Source of the DNA: CAYQZD01 sp964421875
GTDB taxonomy: Bacteria; Electryoneota; Tariuqbacteria; Tariuqbacterales; Tariuqbacteraceae
Reading direction: 5' to 3'
Assembly: GCA_964421875.1 (NCBI GenBank)
Contig: CAYQZD010000090.1
Location: 1 to 15,387, forward strand
DNA: 15,387 nt
The position numbers and the translations under genes were made by a program. Shown here in pieces: positions 1 through 6,056 of this stretch (within the stretch, counting starts at the first letter, position 1; every line of letters begins with the position of its first letter). A model generated the notes under the pieces. The model was given only the letters and a program-made list of their open reading frames with translations, did no database searches and was not told the origin of the DNA.

Positions 1-312
1 TGTTCTCGACTTAATAATGCAACAGTTGTGCCGAAAATTAACAATATCCCGGTCAAAATATATGTTACTGATAATTAATAATATATAGAAAAAGGATACG
101 AGAAGAAAGGTGTGACACTTAGAAGATTATTCGTTACACTTGGACGGTAATAACAAGAGGACAGTTTTTATGAGACAAATAATCCGAATGATTATTACAG
201 ATATAATACTTTGTATATATTTAAATTAAATANNNNNNNNNNTGGTATAATTCGGGATAAAGTCGAAGGCACAATGTGTTCTCAAATAATATAGTTACAC
301 AATTGTAACAAG
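1..312. other. AT-rich intergenic region with assembly gap, outward sigma-54 promoter and GTTAC half-sites
   Basis: No credible gene is visible here. The segment is very AT-rich compared with the coding DNA to its right and contains a run of ten Ns at 233-242, so its true length is uncertain. It lies downstream of the minus-strand regulator ending at 313. It holds a leftward sigma-54-type promoter near its left edge and five GTTAC/GTAAC pentamers (64-68, 133-137, 294-298, 305-309, 312-316). It therefore looks like the control region of a gene transcribed leftward out of the window. Confidence 0.6.
18..33 (-). promoter_or_regulatory. Sigma-54 (-24/-12) promoter pointing left out of the window
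   Basis: Read on the minus strand, this is CGGCAC-AACTG-TTGCA. It matches the RpoN consensus (TGGCAC-N5-TTGCW), with the invariant GG and GC dinucleotides separated by exactly ten bases. Transcription would start near position 7-8 and run left, out of the window. The neighbouring gene (313-2055) encodes a sigma-54-dependent activator, which makes a functional RpoN promoter plausible. Only the first T of the -24 box differs from consensus. The target gene is not in the window. Confidence 0.7.
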
Positions 313-319
313 TTACAAT
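294..319. promoter_or_regulatory. Overlapping inverted repeats, candidate binding site for the adjacent sigma-54 activator
   Basis: ATTGTAAC-AA-GTTACAAT (302-319) is a perfect 8-bp inverted repeat. It overlaps a second dyad, GTTACA-CAAT-TGTAAC (294-309). The same GTTACAC half-site recurs at 133-139, and GTGTGACAC lies at 110-118. The dyads overlap the stop codon (313-315) of the regulator gene. They lie roughly 280 bp upstream of the leftward sigma-54 promoter, in the range where bacterial enhancer-binding proteins bind. Assignment to the neighbouring regulator is inference; a weak terminator role is an alternative, but there is no strong T-tract. Confidence 0.4.
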
Positions 320-2055
320 CTCATACTATCGATAAAACGGTAAAGCGTGGTTCGGCTCACGCCTAAAAGCCTGGCGGCTTTGGCTTTGTTACCCCCGGCT
401 TGCTCCAATGCTTCCTCCACCATCTGCTTGTTGAGTTTAGGATGCCTGCCGGGTTTGGAGGCGGCGAACCTGTCGCTGGCTCCGAAAGTTTCCGGAGGAA
501 GGTGTGAAACATCGAGGGTATCGGAGCGGCATTTGATAATACCGAATTGAATCGCGTTCCGCAGTTCCCTGACATTGCCGGGCCAGCGGTATTTCTTGAG
601 GATATCGATCGCTCCCGAGGTGATTTTCCTGATGTTCTTCCCGGTGTCCGAGGAGAACCGGTCCAGGAAGTAATCGACCAGCAAGGGGATGTCGCTGCGG
701 CGCTCCCGCAGCGGAGGGAGGCTGATGGGCACCACCGCCAGGCGGTAGAATAAATCTTCGCGGAAAAGCCCCTGCTTGGTCAGCATCCTCAGGTCTTTGT
801 TGGTAGCGCAGATGATACGCGCGTTCATCTCAATCTGCTTTTCGCCGCCTACAGGGACAAAGTTCTTTTCCTGGATGACCCGCAGTAGTTTGACCTGCAT
901 CGCGGGGGAAATCTCCCCGATTTCATCCAGGAAAATAGTCCCCCCTTCCGCCAGCTCGAATCTGCCCTTCTTATCCCGGATAGCGCCGGTGAAGGCGCCA
1001 CGCACGTGCCCGAACAGCTCACTCTCAAGTGTGCCTTCGGGGAGGGCTCCGCAGTTGACCGGAACAAAAGGGGCTGAAGCCCGGGAACTTAACTCATGGA
1101 GCGCAAGCGCCACCATCTCCTTACCGGTGCCGCTTTCACCATGAATCAGGATGGGCGCGTTCACCTCCGCTAATTCGATGATGGAATCGAACACCTTCTG
1201 CATCGAGATGTGGCGTCCGATGATGCCGTGGAAGCCTCGGCTCTCCTCCAGTTTCCTCCGCATATGCACCATTTCCGTCTGGTCCCGGAAAACCACCAAA
1301 GCGCCGATTACTTCATCCGCTACCGTATTGATGGTCACCACCGACATTTCCAAATCCCGGCGGTCGCCGTCCCGTCGGATGAAGAATTGGGGATATTTCA
1401 GCCGTGAAAGGTGTTCCTGCCCGTTCTCGCAGAAGGAGCAGTCGCCGCCGCAGATTTTTCCAGGAAAAACCTCGTGGCAGTCCCTTCCCACCACCTCGGA
1501 ATAATCGAATCCGGTGATGCGCTGCGCCGCCTTGTTGAAATAGAAGATGCGTCTTTCCAAATCATGCGCCAAAACGCCGTCGGTGAGGTTCTCGAGCAAA
1601 GCTTCGAAGGTGATACGAACCTGCGTCACCGCCTCTAAGAAGCCGTGATTGAAGAGCGATTCCACCCGCCTCTGAATGTCGTCGCGAAGCTGGCGGAAAC
1701 TCTGCAATTGTGAATCCAGGCTGTAATCCCCCGCCGTATCCTTAGGATCGCTCAGGGGCCAGTGAATCTGAGCCGGAGCGCCGGGAAATACGGGACAGAT
1801 TTCCCGGGCTTGATTGCACAGGGTGATTACCACATCGAATTGCGAGTATTTTATGTCATCCAGGGTGCAATCTACACAGTCAGGTATATAATGTCCGATT
1901 TCCTCCATCACATTCTTGCTCAGCGGTTTAACGCTAACCTTTCTATCGCCGGCGCAGAGAAATTCAGCGTTTTTGGGGGCATAGTCCTTGGCGAAGGAAG
2001 CGGCTATTGCGCTGCGGCCAGAGTTGCCGGTGCAAATGAATAGGATGCGGAGCAT
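313..2055 (-). CDS. Arsenate reductase/LMW phosphatase-PAS-sigma-54 activator fusion regulator
   Basis: 580-residue one-component regulator, read from ATG at 2053-2055. Residues 1-135 form a thioredoxin-coupled ArsC / low-molecular-weight tyrosine phosphatase domain: P-loop C8-TGNSG-R14-S, the C80-x6-C87 redox pair, and an HW...DP motif (98-104) with the catalytic Asp. These are the residues used by pI258-type arsenate reductases, so the domain looks catalytically intact. Residues about 145-262 are a PAS domain with a cysteine cluster (C193, C202, C206, C209). Residues about 275-510 are the AAA+ sigma-54 interaction domain, with Walker A GESGTGKE (306-313), the GAFTGA loop (353-358) that contacts sigma-54, and Walker B IFLDE (374-378). 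A Fis-type helix-turn-helix lies at about 540-578. There is no receiver domain, so phosphorelay is unlikely. I infer that it senses arsenate/arsenite or a thiol-redox signal and activates an RpoN promoter such as the one at 18-33. Domain calls are firm; the signal is inferred. Confidence 0.9.
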   Translation of the reverse strand: MLRILFICTGNSGRSAIAASFAKDYAPKNAEFLCAGDRKVSVKPLSKNVMEEIGHYIPDCVDCTLDDIKYSQFDVVITLCNQAREICPVFPGAPAQIHWPLSDPKDTAGDYSLDSQLQSFRQLRDDIQRRVESLFNHGFLEAVTQVRITFEALLENLTDGVLAHDLERRIFYFNKAAQRITGFDYSEVVGRDCHEVFPGKICGGDCSFCENGQEHLSRLKYPQFFIRRDGDRRDLEMSVVTINTVADEVIGALVVFRDQTEMVHMRRKLEESRGFHGIIGRHISMQKVFDSIIELAEVNAPILIHGESGTGKEMVALALHELSSRASAPFVPVNCGALPEGTLESELFGHVRGAFTGAIRDKKGRFELAEGGTIFLDEIGEISPAMQVKLLRVIQEKNFVPVGGEKQIEMNARIICATNKDLRMLTKQGLFREDLFYRLAVVPISLPPLRERRSDIPLLVDYFLDRFSSDTGKNIRKITSGAIDILKKYRWPGNVRELRNAIQFGIIKCRSDTLDVSHLPPETFGASDRFAASKPGRHPKLNKQMVEEALEQAGGNKAKAARLLGVSRTTLYRFIDSMRL

Positions 2056-2122
2056 AACGAAATCCAGGGCATATTCTTCATATTTATAATACTTTAGTCT
2101 ATGAAGTTAGCCTTGACTCTGC

Positions 2123-2210
2123 TGTCATTCCAGCTTATCTGGAATCTGACAGCAGGTATATTGAGGCGCAGATTCCCGACTCCCGATTTATCGGGATTGT
2201 GGGAATGACA
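2123..2210. repeat. Palindromic element bounded by TGTCATTCC / GGAATGACA
   Basis: The ends are perfect 9-bp inverted repeats (2123-2131 and 2202-2210). Inside is a long imperfect hairpin (about 2121-2153, built from CTGTCATTCCAG and its near complement) and a second small hairpin, CCCGA-TTTA-TCGGG (2182-2195). This architecture resembles dispersed non-coding palindromes (REP or miniature-transposon-like) that populate intergenic gaps. A related terminal motif occurs at 11663-11759. I see no protein-coding content. Confidence 0.65.
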
Positions 2211-2611
2211 AATTGAGTAGGTACTTCATAAACTAAAAGTGATACTCATATTAGAAGTCAGTTCGTTAATTGCATTAAATTCAACCTATTTATATTTAAT
2301 TTAACCATTTGTTACGATTTTATCAAATATAGCTTGTCATAAGTGAACCATCGTGGACTATAATTGACAACAGCCTACCGACTCCATTAAAAATAGGAAA
2401 ACTCGTAATTCATATTTTCAGTTTCACACAAAATTTATAGAAAGAATGTTAAAATTCAGATAATTTTCCCTAAAGATGTTGAAAATTTATCAACAATTAA
2501 CTATATTAGCTCAATTTCAAGGTGAATTCTACCATTGATAGAACCTAATACCATAAACCTGCAGGGAACAATGTTAAAAATAATCATTTTCACTTGAGGC
2601 AATTCTCTCGA

Positions 2612-2720
2612 CCAGTGTAGCTGGCACCAAGGATTTATCAGAGGGATGCCTCGCGCAGGGTTCATTTAGGTTTCGAGCCTGTCAGGTACGGCTGGAACAG
2701 CCCCAATCCCCTAAACCTCA
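2612..2720 (+). ncRNA. Candidate structured 5' leader (GC-rich hairpin cluster), class unknown
   Basis: Within an otherwise AT-rich gap, this segment is GC-richer and offers several short stems: CCAG-TGTAG-CTGG (2612-2624), GAGG-GATG-CCTC (about 2641-2652), GGCTG-GAA-CAGCC (2690-2702), and AGGTTT (2668-2673) with AAACCT (2713-2718) closing around them. AGCC at 2677-2680 could alternatively pair with GGCT at 2690-2693, so exclusive alternative folds exist. It lies about 115 bases upstream of the methyltransferase start. I do not recognise a known riboswitch consensus (no B12 box, no SAM-I core). It could equally be a decayed repeat. Confidence 0.25.
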
Positions 2721-2820
2721 ATTATCCTCCGAAATGGCTTCCCTTCATAAATCCCGTTAATTCCGCACATACAGCTTGACTGTATCTCCATCAAACCAAA
2801 CAATCATAATCCATCTCAGA

Positions 2821-2827
2821 AAAGGAG
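2821..2827 (+). promoter_or_regulatory. Strong Shine-Dalgarno AAAGGAG fixing the start at 2834
   Basis: AAAGGAG lies six bases before the ATG at 2834. This is a near-ideal ribosome binding site and settles the start of the methyltransferase. Confidence 0.85.
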
Positions 2828-2833
2828 TGGCAA

Positions 2834-3640
2834 ATGAAGAAGTTGGAGCACATCACGTTAGAAGACGTGCAGGCGGTTTACAGCGGGCCGGAAGGTCTGC
2901 TATGGGAGCTGATTATGGGGGAACAAATCCACGTCGGAGGTTTTAAATCAAGTATGGCGCTGGCGCAAAACGCCGGTATCCAGGCGGGGTGGCACGGCCT
3001 CGACTGCTGCAGCGCGCTGGGAGCGGGCTGCAGGTTCCTGGTGAAGAACTTCGGCGTCTCAATGGTGGGACAGGACGCTACCCCCAAGATGCTGAACTGG
3101 GCTAAGGAGCGCGCCGCCGCTGAAGGACTGGGGGATAAAATCGAATTTCGCGAAGGGGATTTATCGCTGAGCATCCTGGCAGGGGACGAAGAGTTCGATT
3201 TCGTCTGGGGGGAAGACACCTGGTGCTATCTGGCGAATAAGGGGCGACTCATCGAAGAGGCGGCGCGGGTGTTGAAACCGGGCGGAACTATAGCCTTCAC
3301 CGACTGGATTGAGGGACCTGCGGGGCTGTCGGAAGCTGAAGCCGAGCGCATCAACACCTTTATGAAATTTCCCTATATGGAAAACCAAATTGGCTATGAA
3401 AAACTATTGAAAGAGAACGGTTTCCAAATCCTGGAAAGCGCCGACCTTACTCACGAGTTCGCCGAATATGTCGATTTCTATATCAAAATGCTCGTAGACC
3501 AATTCACCTACGACGCCCTGAAGATTATCGGGGACGACCTGGAGCTGTTCAAAGCGATGGGCGGGGAGATGGCTTTTATGGGTGAAAAATCCCATGAAGG
3601 GAAAATGGGGCGGGGCCGTTTCATCGCGAAAAAGGCGTAA
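2834..3640 (+). CDS. SAM-dependent class I methyltransferase, sarcosine/dimethylglycine methyltransferase-like
   Basis: 268 residues, soluble. It has the Rossmann methyltransferase signature: motif I GLDCCSALGAGCRFL (55-69), an acidic post-strand Asp in GQDATPKML (79-87), the post-motif AARVLKPGGTIAFTDW (143-158), and the N-terminal segment WELIMGEQIHVGG (24-36) typical of the glycine/sarcosine/dimethylglycine N-methyltransferase and small-molecule methyltransferase clan. Cysteines C58, C59 and C66 crowd the cofactor loop. These are not the spaced cysteines of ArsM arsenite methyltransferases, so I do not call it arsM despite the arsenic-type regulator next door. Its acceptor is unknown. It stands alone with a strong RBS, about 160 bases ahead of the EamA gene, and may or may not share a promoter with the corrinoid block. 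The family call is good; a role in methylated-amine metabolism is only a guess. Confidence 0.8.
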   Translation: MKKLEHITLEDVQAVYSGPEGLLWELIMGEQIHVGGFKSSMALAQNAGIQAGWHGLDCCSALGAGCRFLVKNFGVSMVGQDATPKMLNWAKERAAAEGLGDKIEFREGDLSLSILAGDEEFDFVWGEDTWCYLANKGRLIEEAARVLKPGGTIAFTDWIEGPAGLSEAEAERINTFMKFPYMENQIGYEKLLKENGFQILESADLTHEFAEYVDFYIKMLVDQFTYDALKIIGDDLELFKAMGGEMAFMGEKSHEGKMGRGRFIAKKA

Positions 3641-3791
3641 ACAAAAATAGAATCGATGCCATTTTATCACACTCAGCATTAATGCTGTCTTAAGGCAATT
3701 CAGTAGGGGCGTTCAGTTGAACGCCCCTGCAAAATCTAACAGAATTATAGTAAAAACCTGATACACCGACAACCTTTTAACAAAAATAGAA
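3640..3791. repeat. 13-bp direct repeats flanking a palindrome-bearing insert
   Basis: AACAAAAATAGAA occurs at 3640-3652 and again at 3779-3791. The 126 bases between hold the palindrome CAGCATTAATGCTG (3674-3687) and the long hairpin at 3703-3730. The arrangement resembles a target-site duplication around a small non-coding insertion. Thirteen bases would be long for most transposon duplications, and the repeat is A-rich, so chance or slipped duplication remains possible. Confidence 0.45.
3703..3730. repeat. Palindromic hairpin of the GTAGGGG family
   Basis: GGGGCGTTCA (3706-3715) and TGAACGCCCC (3718-3727) form a perfect 10-bp stem around a GT loop. GTA/TGC extends it to 13 pairs, one of them a wobble. 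It shares the GTAGGGG lead with the element at 14208-14280. It could act as a transcription terminator or attenuator between the methyltransferase and EamA genes, but no T-tract follows, so I read it as a dispersed repeat. Confidence 0.7.
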
Positions 3792-3801
3792 ACCTGGCTC
3801 A

Positions 3802-4218
3802 ATGGATATAATTAACGGTGGAGGGTGGCTTAAACCTTCCCTCCTCGCCCTGTTATTCTGGGGATTGTGGGGATTTTTAACCAAAGTCGGCTCCGATAAG
3901 GTCTCCTGGCAGACGATGCTGCTCTACTTTGGGATTTGCACCATCGTGATAGCGCTTGTCGGTTACAAGGGCATCGCCTTTGGTCATGACAAGTATCATC
4001 TTGCGGCGCTTTTAGCCGGAATCGCGGTGACGCTGGGGTATGTCTATTTCTTCATCGCGATTTCCAAGGGTTCAGCCACTACCGTTATCCCGGTGACCTC
4101 GCTCTATGTGGCGCTGGCTTCAATCTTAGCCTTCATTTTCCTGGCGGAACCGATTACTATCAAGAAAGTACTGGGGATACTATGCGCGATTTCCGCAGTG
4201 ATTCTGCTCAGCGATTGA
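3802..4218 (+). CDS. EamA/DMT-family membrane protein, single five-helix repeat
   Basis: 138 residues, almost entirely hydrophobic. Five membrane segments are visible at about 10-28, 38-55, 67-88, 93-115 and 120-137. The pattern LLFWGLWGFLTKVG near the N-terminus, TTVIPVTSLYVALASILAFIFLAEPITIKKVLG (written here as the region 92-126) and the terminal glycine-rich helix is typical of one EamA repeat of the drug/metabolite transporter superfamily. Full-length members have ten helices; this is half size, like several bacterial 5-TM EamA proteins that are thought to work as dimers. The substrate is unknown. No good Shine-Dalgarno precedes the ATG. It sits 94 bases before the corrinoid gene, so it may import or export a compound used by that block, but this is inference. 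Confidence 0.8.
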   Translation: MDIINGGGWLKPSLLALLFWGLWGFLTKVGSDKVSWQTMLLYFGICTIVIALVGYKGIAFGHDKYHLAALLAGIAVTLGYVYFFIAISKGSATTVIPVTSLYVALASILAFIFLAEPITIKKVLGILCAISAVILLSD

Positions 4219-4312
4219 CCGGGATGACATAAAAGGCTGATTCAGGATGTCGGTACCGAATACGATCCCGACTCGAACACAAACGAATATATCTCGATAG
4301 CAAGGAATCTAT

Positions 4313-4963
4313 ATGTATAAAAATATCTACCGCGGGCTGGCTGAAGCCGTGGTAAAAATGGATTCGGATGAAGTAACCAGGCTCGCTCAATCCGTCATCG
4401 AGAGGGGAATACCCGCCGAGGAAGCGATTGAGCAGGGCCTCGCTGCGGGGATGAACGAAGTGGGAAAGCTGTTCGCCGCCAAGGAGTATTTCGTCCCTGA
4501 AGTATTGGTCTGCGCGCAGACTATGTATAAAGGATTCAATATTTTGAAGGACAGTGTGGTTGAAGGAAGCATCAGAAGCAAAGGGACGATTGTAATCGGC
4601 GTGGTTGCAGGAGATTTTCACGATATCGGCAAGAACATCGTAAAGCTGCTGCTCGAAGCTTCCGGTTTTAAAATCATCGATGCGGGAAAAAACGCTTCGG
4701 CAGACACTCTTCTCCAATCTCTCGCCGCCGATGCGGAAGTGTCGATTGTAGCTCTTTCCACACTTATGACGACAACGATGGAGAGTATGAAGGAAATTGT
4801 CGCCAAGGTTAAGAACACTTACCCTGAGAAGAGGATAATGGTGGGCGGAGCGCCTTTAAACTCCGATTTCGCCCGTTCCATCGGCGCGGATTTCTACGGT
4901 AAAGACGCCAGAGAGGCAGTCGCTGGAGCGCACAGGTTGATGGGGCTGGAATTTGCAGCGTAA
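4313..4963 (+). CDS. Corrinoid (methylcobamide-carrying) protein, MtaC/MttC type
   Basis: 216 residues. The N-terminal helical cap (about 1-85) precedes a Rossmann-like cobalamin-binding domain. That domain carries D101-x-H103-xx-G106 (GDFHDIGKN), in which H103 would be the lower cobalt ligand in the base-off/His-on state. It also has STLMTTTM (about 149-156) and a VGGAP turn (about 177-181) for the nucleotide tail. Length and order match the small shuttle proteins that accept a methyl group from a substrate methyltransferase and pass it to a second one. RBS AAGGA at 4302-4306. It is the first gene of a five-gene block in which all junctions overlap; its 3' end overlaps the next start by 11 bases. 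The methyl donor cannot be told from sequence. Confidence 0.92.
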   Translation: MYKNIYRGLAEAVVKMDSDEVTRLAQSVIERGIPAEEAIEQGLAAGMNEVGKLFAAKEYFVPEVLVCAQTMYKGFNILKDSVVEGSIRSKGTIVIGVVAGDFHDIGKNIVKLLLEASGFKIIDAGKNASADTLLQSLAADAEVSIVALSTLMTTTMESMKEIVAKVKNTYPEKRIMVGGAPLNSDFARSIGADFYGKDAREAVAGAHRLMGLEFAA

Positions 4964-6056
4964 CACCTCCAACCGAACCTCTCCGGAAATGACCCTGGAT
5001 AGATTAGAGGAAGACTTCATCGCCCGAAAGCAGAGCGAGGGAACTCCGTTGATAGGGTATCTTTGCCTACGCGTTCAGGTGGAGTTGATAGAAGCGTTAG
5101 AGGCGGTCCCTTTAAGAATCGCGCCCCGCGATGGATTCGACATCTACGATTTCGGCGGGATTAGGCCTGACGGGTGCTCATTCTGCCGTATGCTCCCTTC
5201 ATTGCTAAAAGAATGGCATTACCCAAATCTGAGAGCTGTCATCGGTGGCGCCTGCTGCGACCAAATGCGCCGATTGACCGACACCCTGCGCAGCCGGCTG
5301 GGGATACCTATTATCCTGTTTGGCGCGCCGCGAACCTGGGACACGGAGGGGGATTACTTTTTCAGCGAGATGATGCGGGCTTTTGAAGAACTCGCTGATA
5401 TTATCGGTAACAGTATCGATGTCAGCAAGATTGAGTCGGCGATTTCCGCGCGGAACCGGCTGAAAGGGAAGGTGTCCGAAATGCGTACCCAGGGAATAAT
5501 CTCCGCCTCCCTGCTTCACCGGCTCGCCGCCTCCCCCTGTCACCCGGAAATGCTGATGGAATTCCTCGAAGGTCTGAACCAATCACCGGTTAATAACGGC
5601 GATAACATCCGTTTAATGCTGGCGGGCAGTATTCCGGGAATATGGGAAACGGCGGCGATTGAAGAGCGAAACGCGGTAATAACCGCCGATGTGACCTGCC
5701 TGGGAGACAGAGCTTTCCATTCGATAGTCGCGAAGACTGACAACCCGCTAAAAGCGCTGTACCGTGCCTATGTAGAAGAAAACCTTTGCCCGCACCGGAG
5801 ACCGATTCATCCACTAATCGATTACATCAGGGAACTCGCCGCTTCAAGGAAAATCGACGGCATCGTCTATCTCACCCTGAAATACTGCCACCCCTGGGAT
5901 TTGAACGCTAAGCGGATGAAAACGGAGTTCGCCGAATATCCCTTCCTGCAGGTCGACGACGATTTCACCTCCCCGGCGGTGGGAAGTTTTCGCACCAGAG
6001 TGGGCGCCTTCGTTGAAATGCTGAAACATCGGAAGCGCGCGGAGGCGGCGCTGTGA
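4953..6056 (+). CDS. 2-hydroxyacyl-CoA dehydratase-type Fe-S subunit (HgdB/BcrB/double-cubane family), smaller subunit
   Basis: 367 residues from a TTG at 4953 that overlaps the corrinoid gene; ATG at 4989 (residue 13) is an alternative start. The fold signatures are those of the D-component family: GYLCLRVQVELIEAL (35-49), DGCSFCR (73-79), GGACCDQMRRL (98-108), LTLKYCHPWDLNAKRM (307-322), and a tail with DDD...GSFRTRVGAFVEM (335-356). C38, C75/C78, C101/C102 and C312 fall where family members bind a [4Fe-4S] or double-cubane cluster. C101/C102 is an unusual adjacent pair. In known systems, two such subunits receive electrons from an ATP-hydrolysing activase and perform one-electron reductions of acyl-CoA or small molecules. 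Here the partners are the next gene and the activase at 8446. The substrate is unknown, and the corrinoid and UroD neighbours argue against ordinary amino-acid fermentation. Confidence 0.88.
   Translation: MQRNTSNRTSPEMTLDRLEEDFIARKQSEGTPLIGYLCLRVQVELIEALEAVPLRIAPRDGFDIYDFGGIRPDGCSFCRMLPSLLKEWHYPNLRAVIGGACCDQMRRLTDTLRSRLGIPIILFGAPRTWDTEGDYFFSEMMRAFEELADIIGNSIDVSKIESAISARNRLKGKVSEMRTQGIISASLLHRLAASPCHPEMLMEFLEGLNQSPVNNGDNIRLMLAGSIPGIWETAAIEERNAVITADVTCLGDRAFHSIVAKTDNPLKALYRAYVEENLCPHRRPIHPLIDYIRELAASRKIDGIVYLTLKYCHPWDLNAKRMKTEFAEYPFLQVDDDFTSPAVGSFRTRVGAFVEMLKHRKRAEAAL
6041..6045 (+). promoter_or_regulatory. Internal Shine-Dalgarno GGAGG selecting the GTG start at 6053
   Basis: GGAGG ends seven bases before GTG at 6053-6055, which overlaps the TGA stop of the upstream gene as GTGA. 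This supports the non-ATG start and translational coupling of the two subunits. Confidence 0.75.

Larger units (their letters stand above)
2056..2833. other. Long divergent intergenic region, no gene seen
   Basis: This 778-base gap lies between the minus-strand regulator and the plus-strand methyltransferase. I see no credible reading frame. It contains a palindromic repeat (2123-2210), an AT-rich stretch (about 2220-2580) suitable for promoters, and a GC-richer, hairpin-forming segment (2612-2720). TTGTCA (2334-2339) and TATAAT (2359-2364) form a possible sigma-70 promoter for the plus strand, but their 19-base spacing is poor. TTGTCA also pairs with TGACAA (2364-2369) as an inverted repeat. 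I find no sigma-54 promoter with correct GG-N10-GC spacing. Confidence 0.5.

Noticed and set aside
776..1504. Plus-strand open frames opposite the regulator (776-1144, 1151-1504)
   Set aside because: Shadows of the AAA+ and PAS coding sequence, which is strongly supported on the minus strand.
2334..2364. TTGTCA ... TATAAT as a firm sigma-70 promoter
   Set aside because: Good boxes but 19-base spacing, and it lies about 470 bases upstream of the first codon; mentioned only as a possibility.
2621..2636. TGGCACC followed by ATTTA as a sigma-54 promoter for the methyltransferase
   Set aside because: The -24 box is good but the -12 position lacks GC (it is TT), so the invariant dinucleotide is missing.
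2612..2720. Cobalamin or SAM riboswitch
   Set aside because: Attractive given the corrinoid block, but neither the B12 box nor the SAM-I core is present, and the segment precedes the methyltransferase, not the corrinoid gene.
2834..3640. Arsenite methyltransferase (arsM)
   Set aside because: The spaced cysteines that bind arsenite in ArsM are not in place; the sequence is closer to the dimethylglycine-type group.
4208..4717. 169-residue minus-strand open frame opposite the corrinoid gene
   Set aside because: It lies antisense to the well-supported corrinoid protein, resembles no family I recognise, and has no ribosome binding site.
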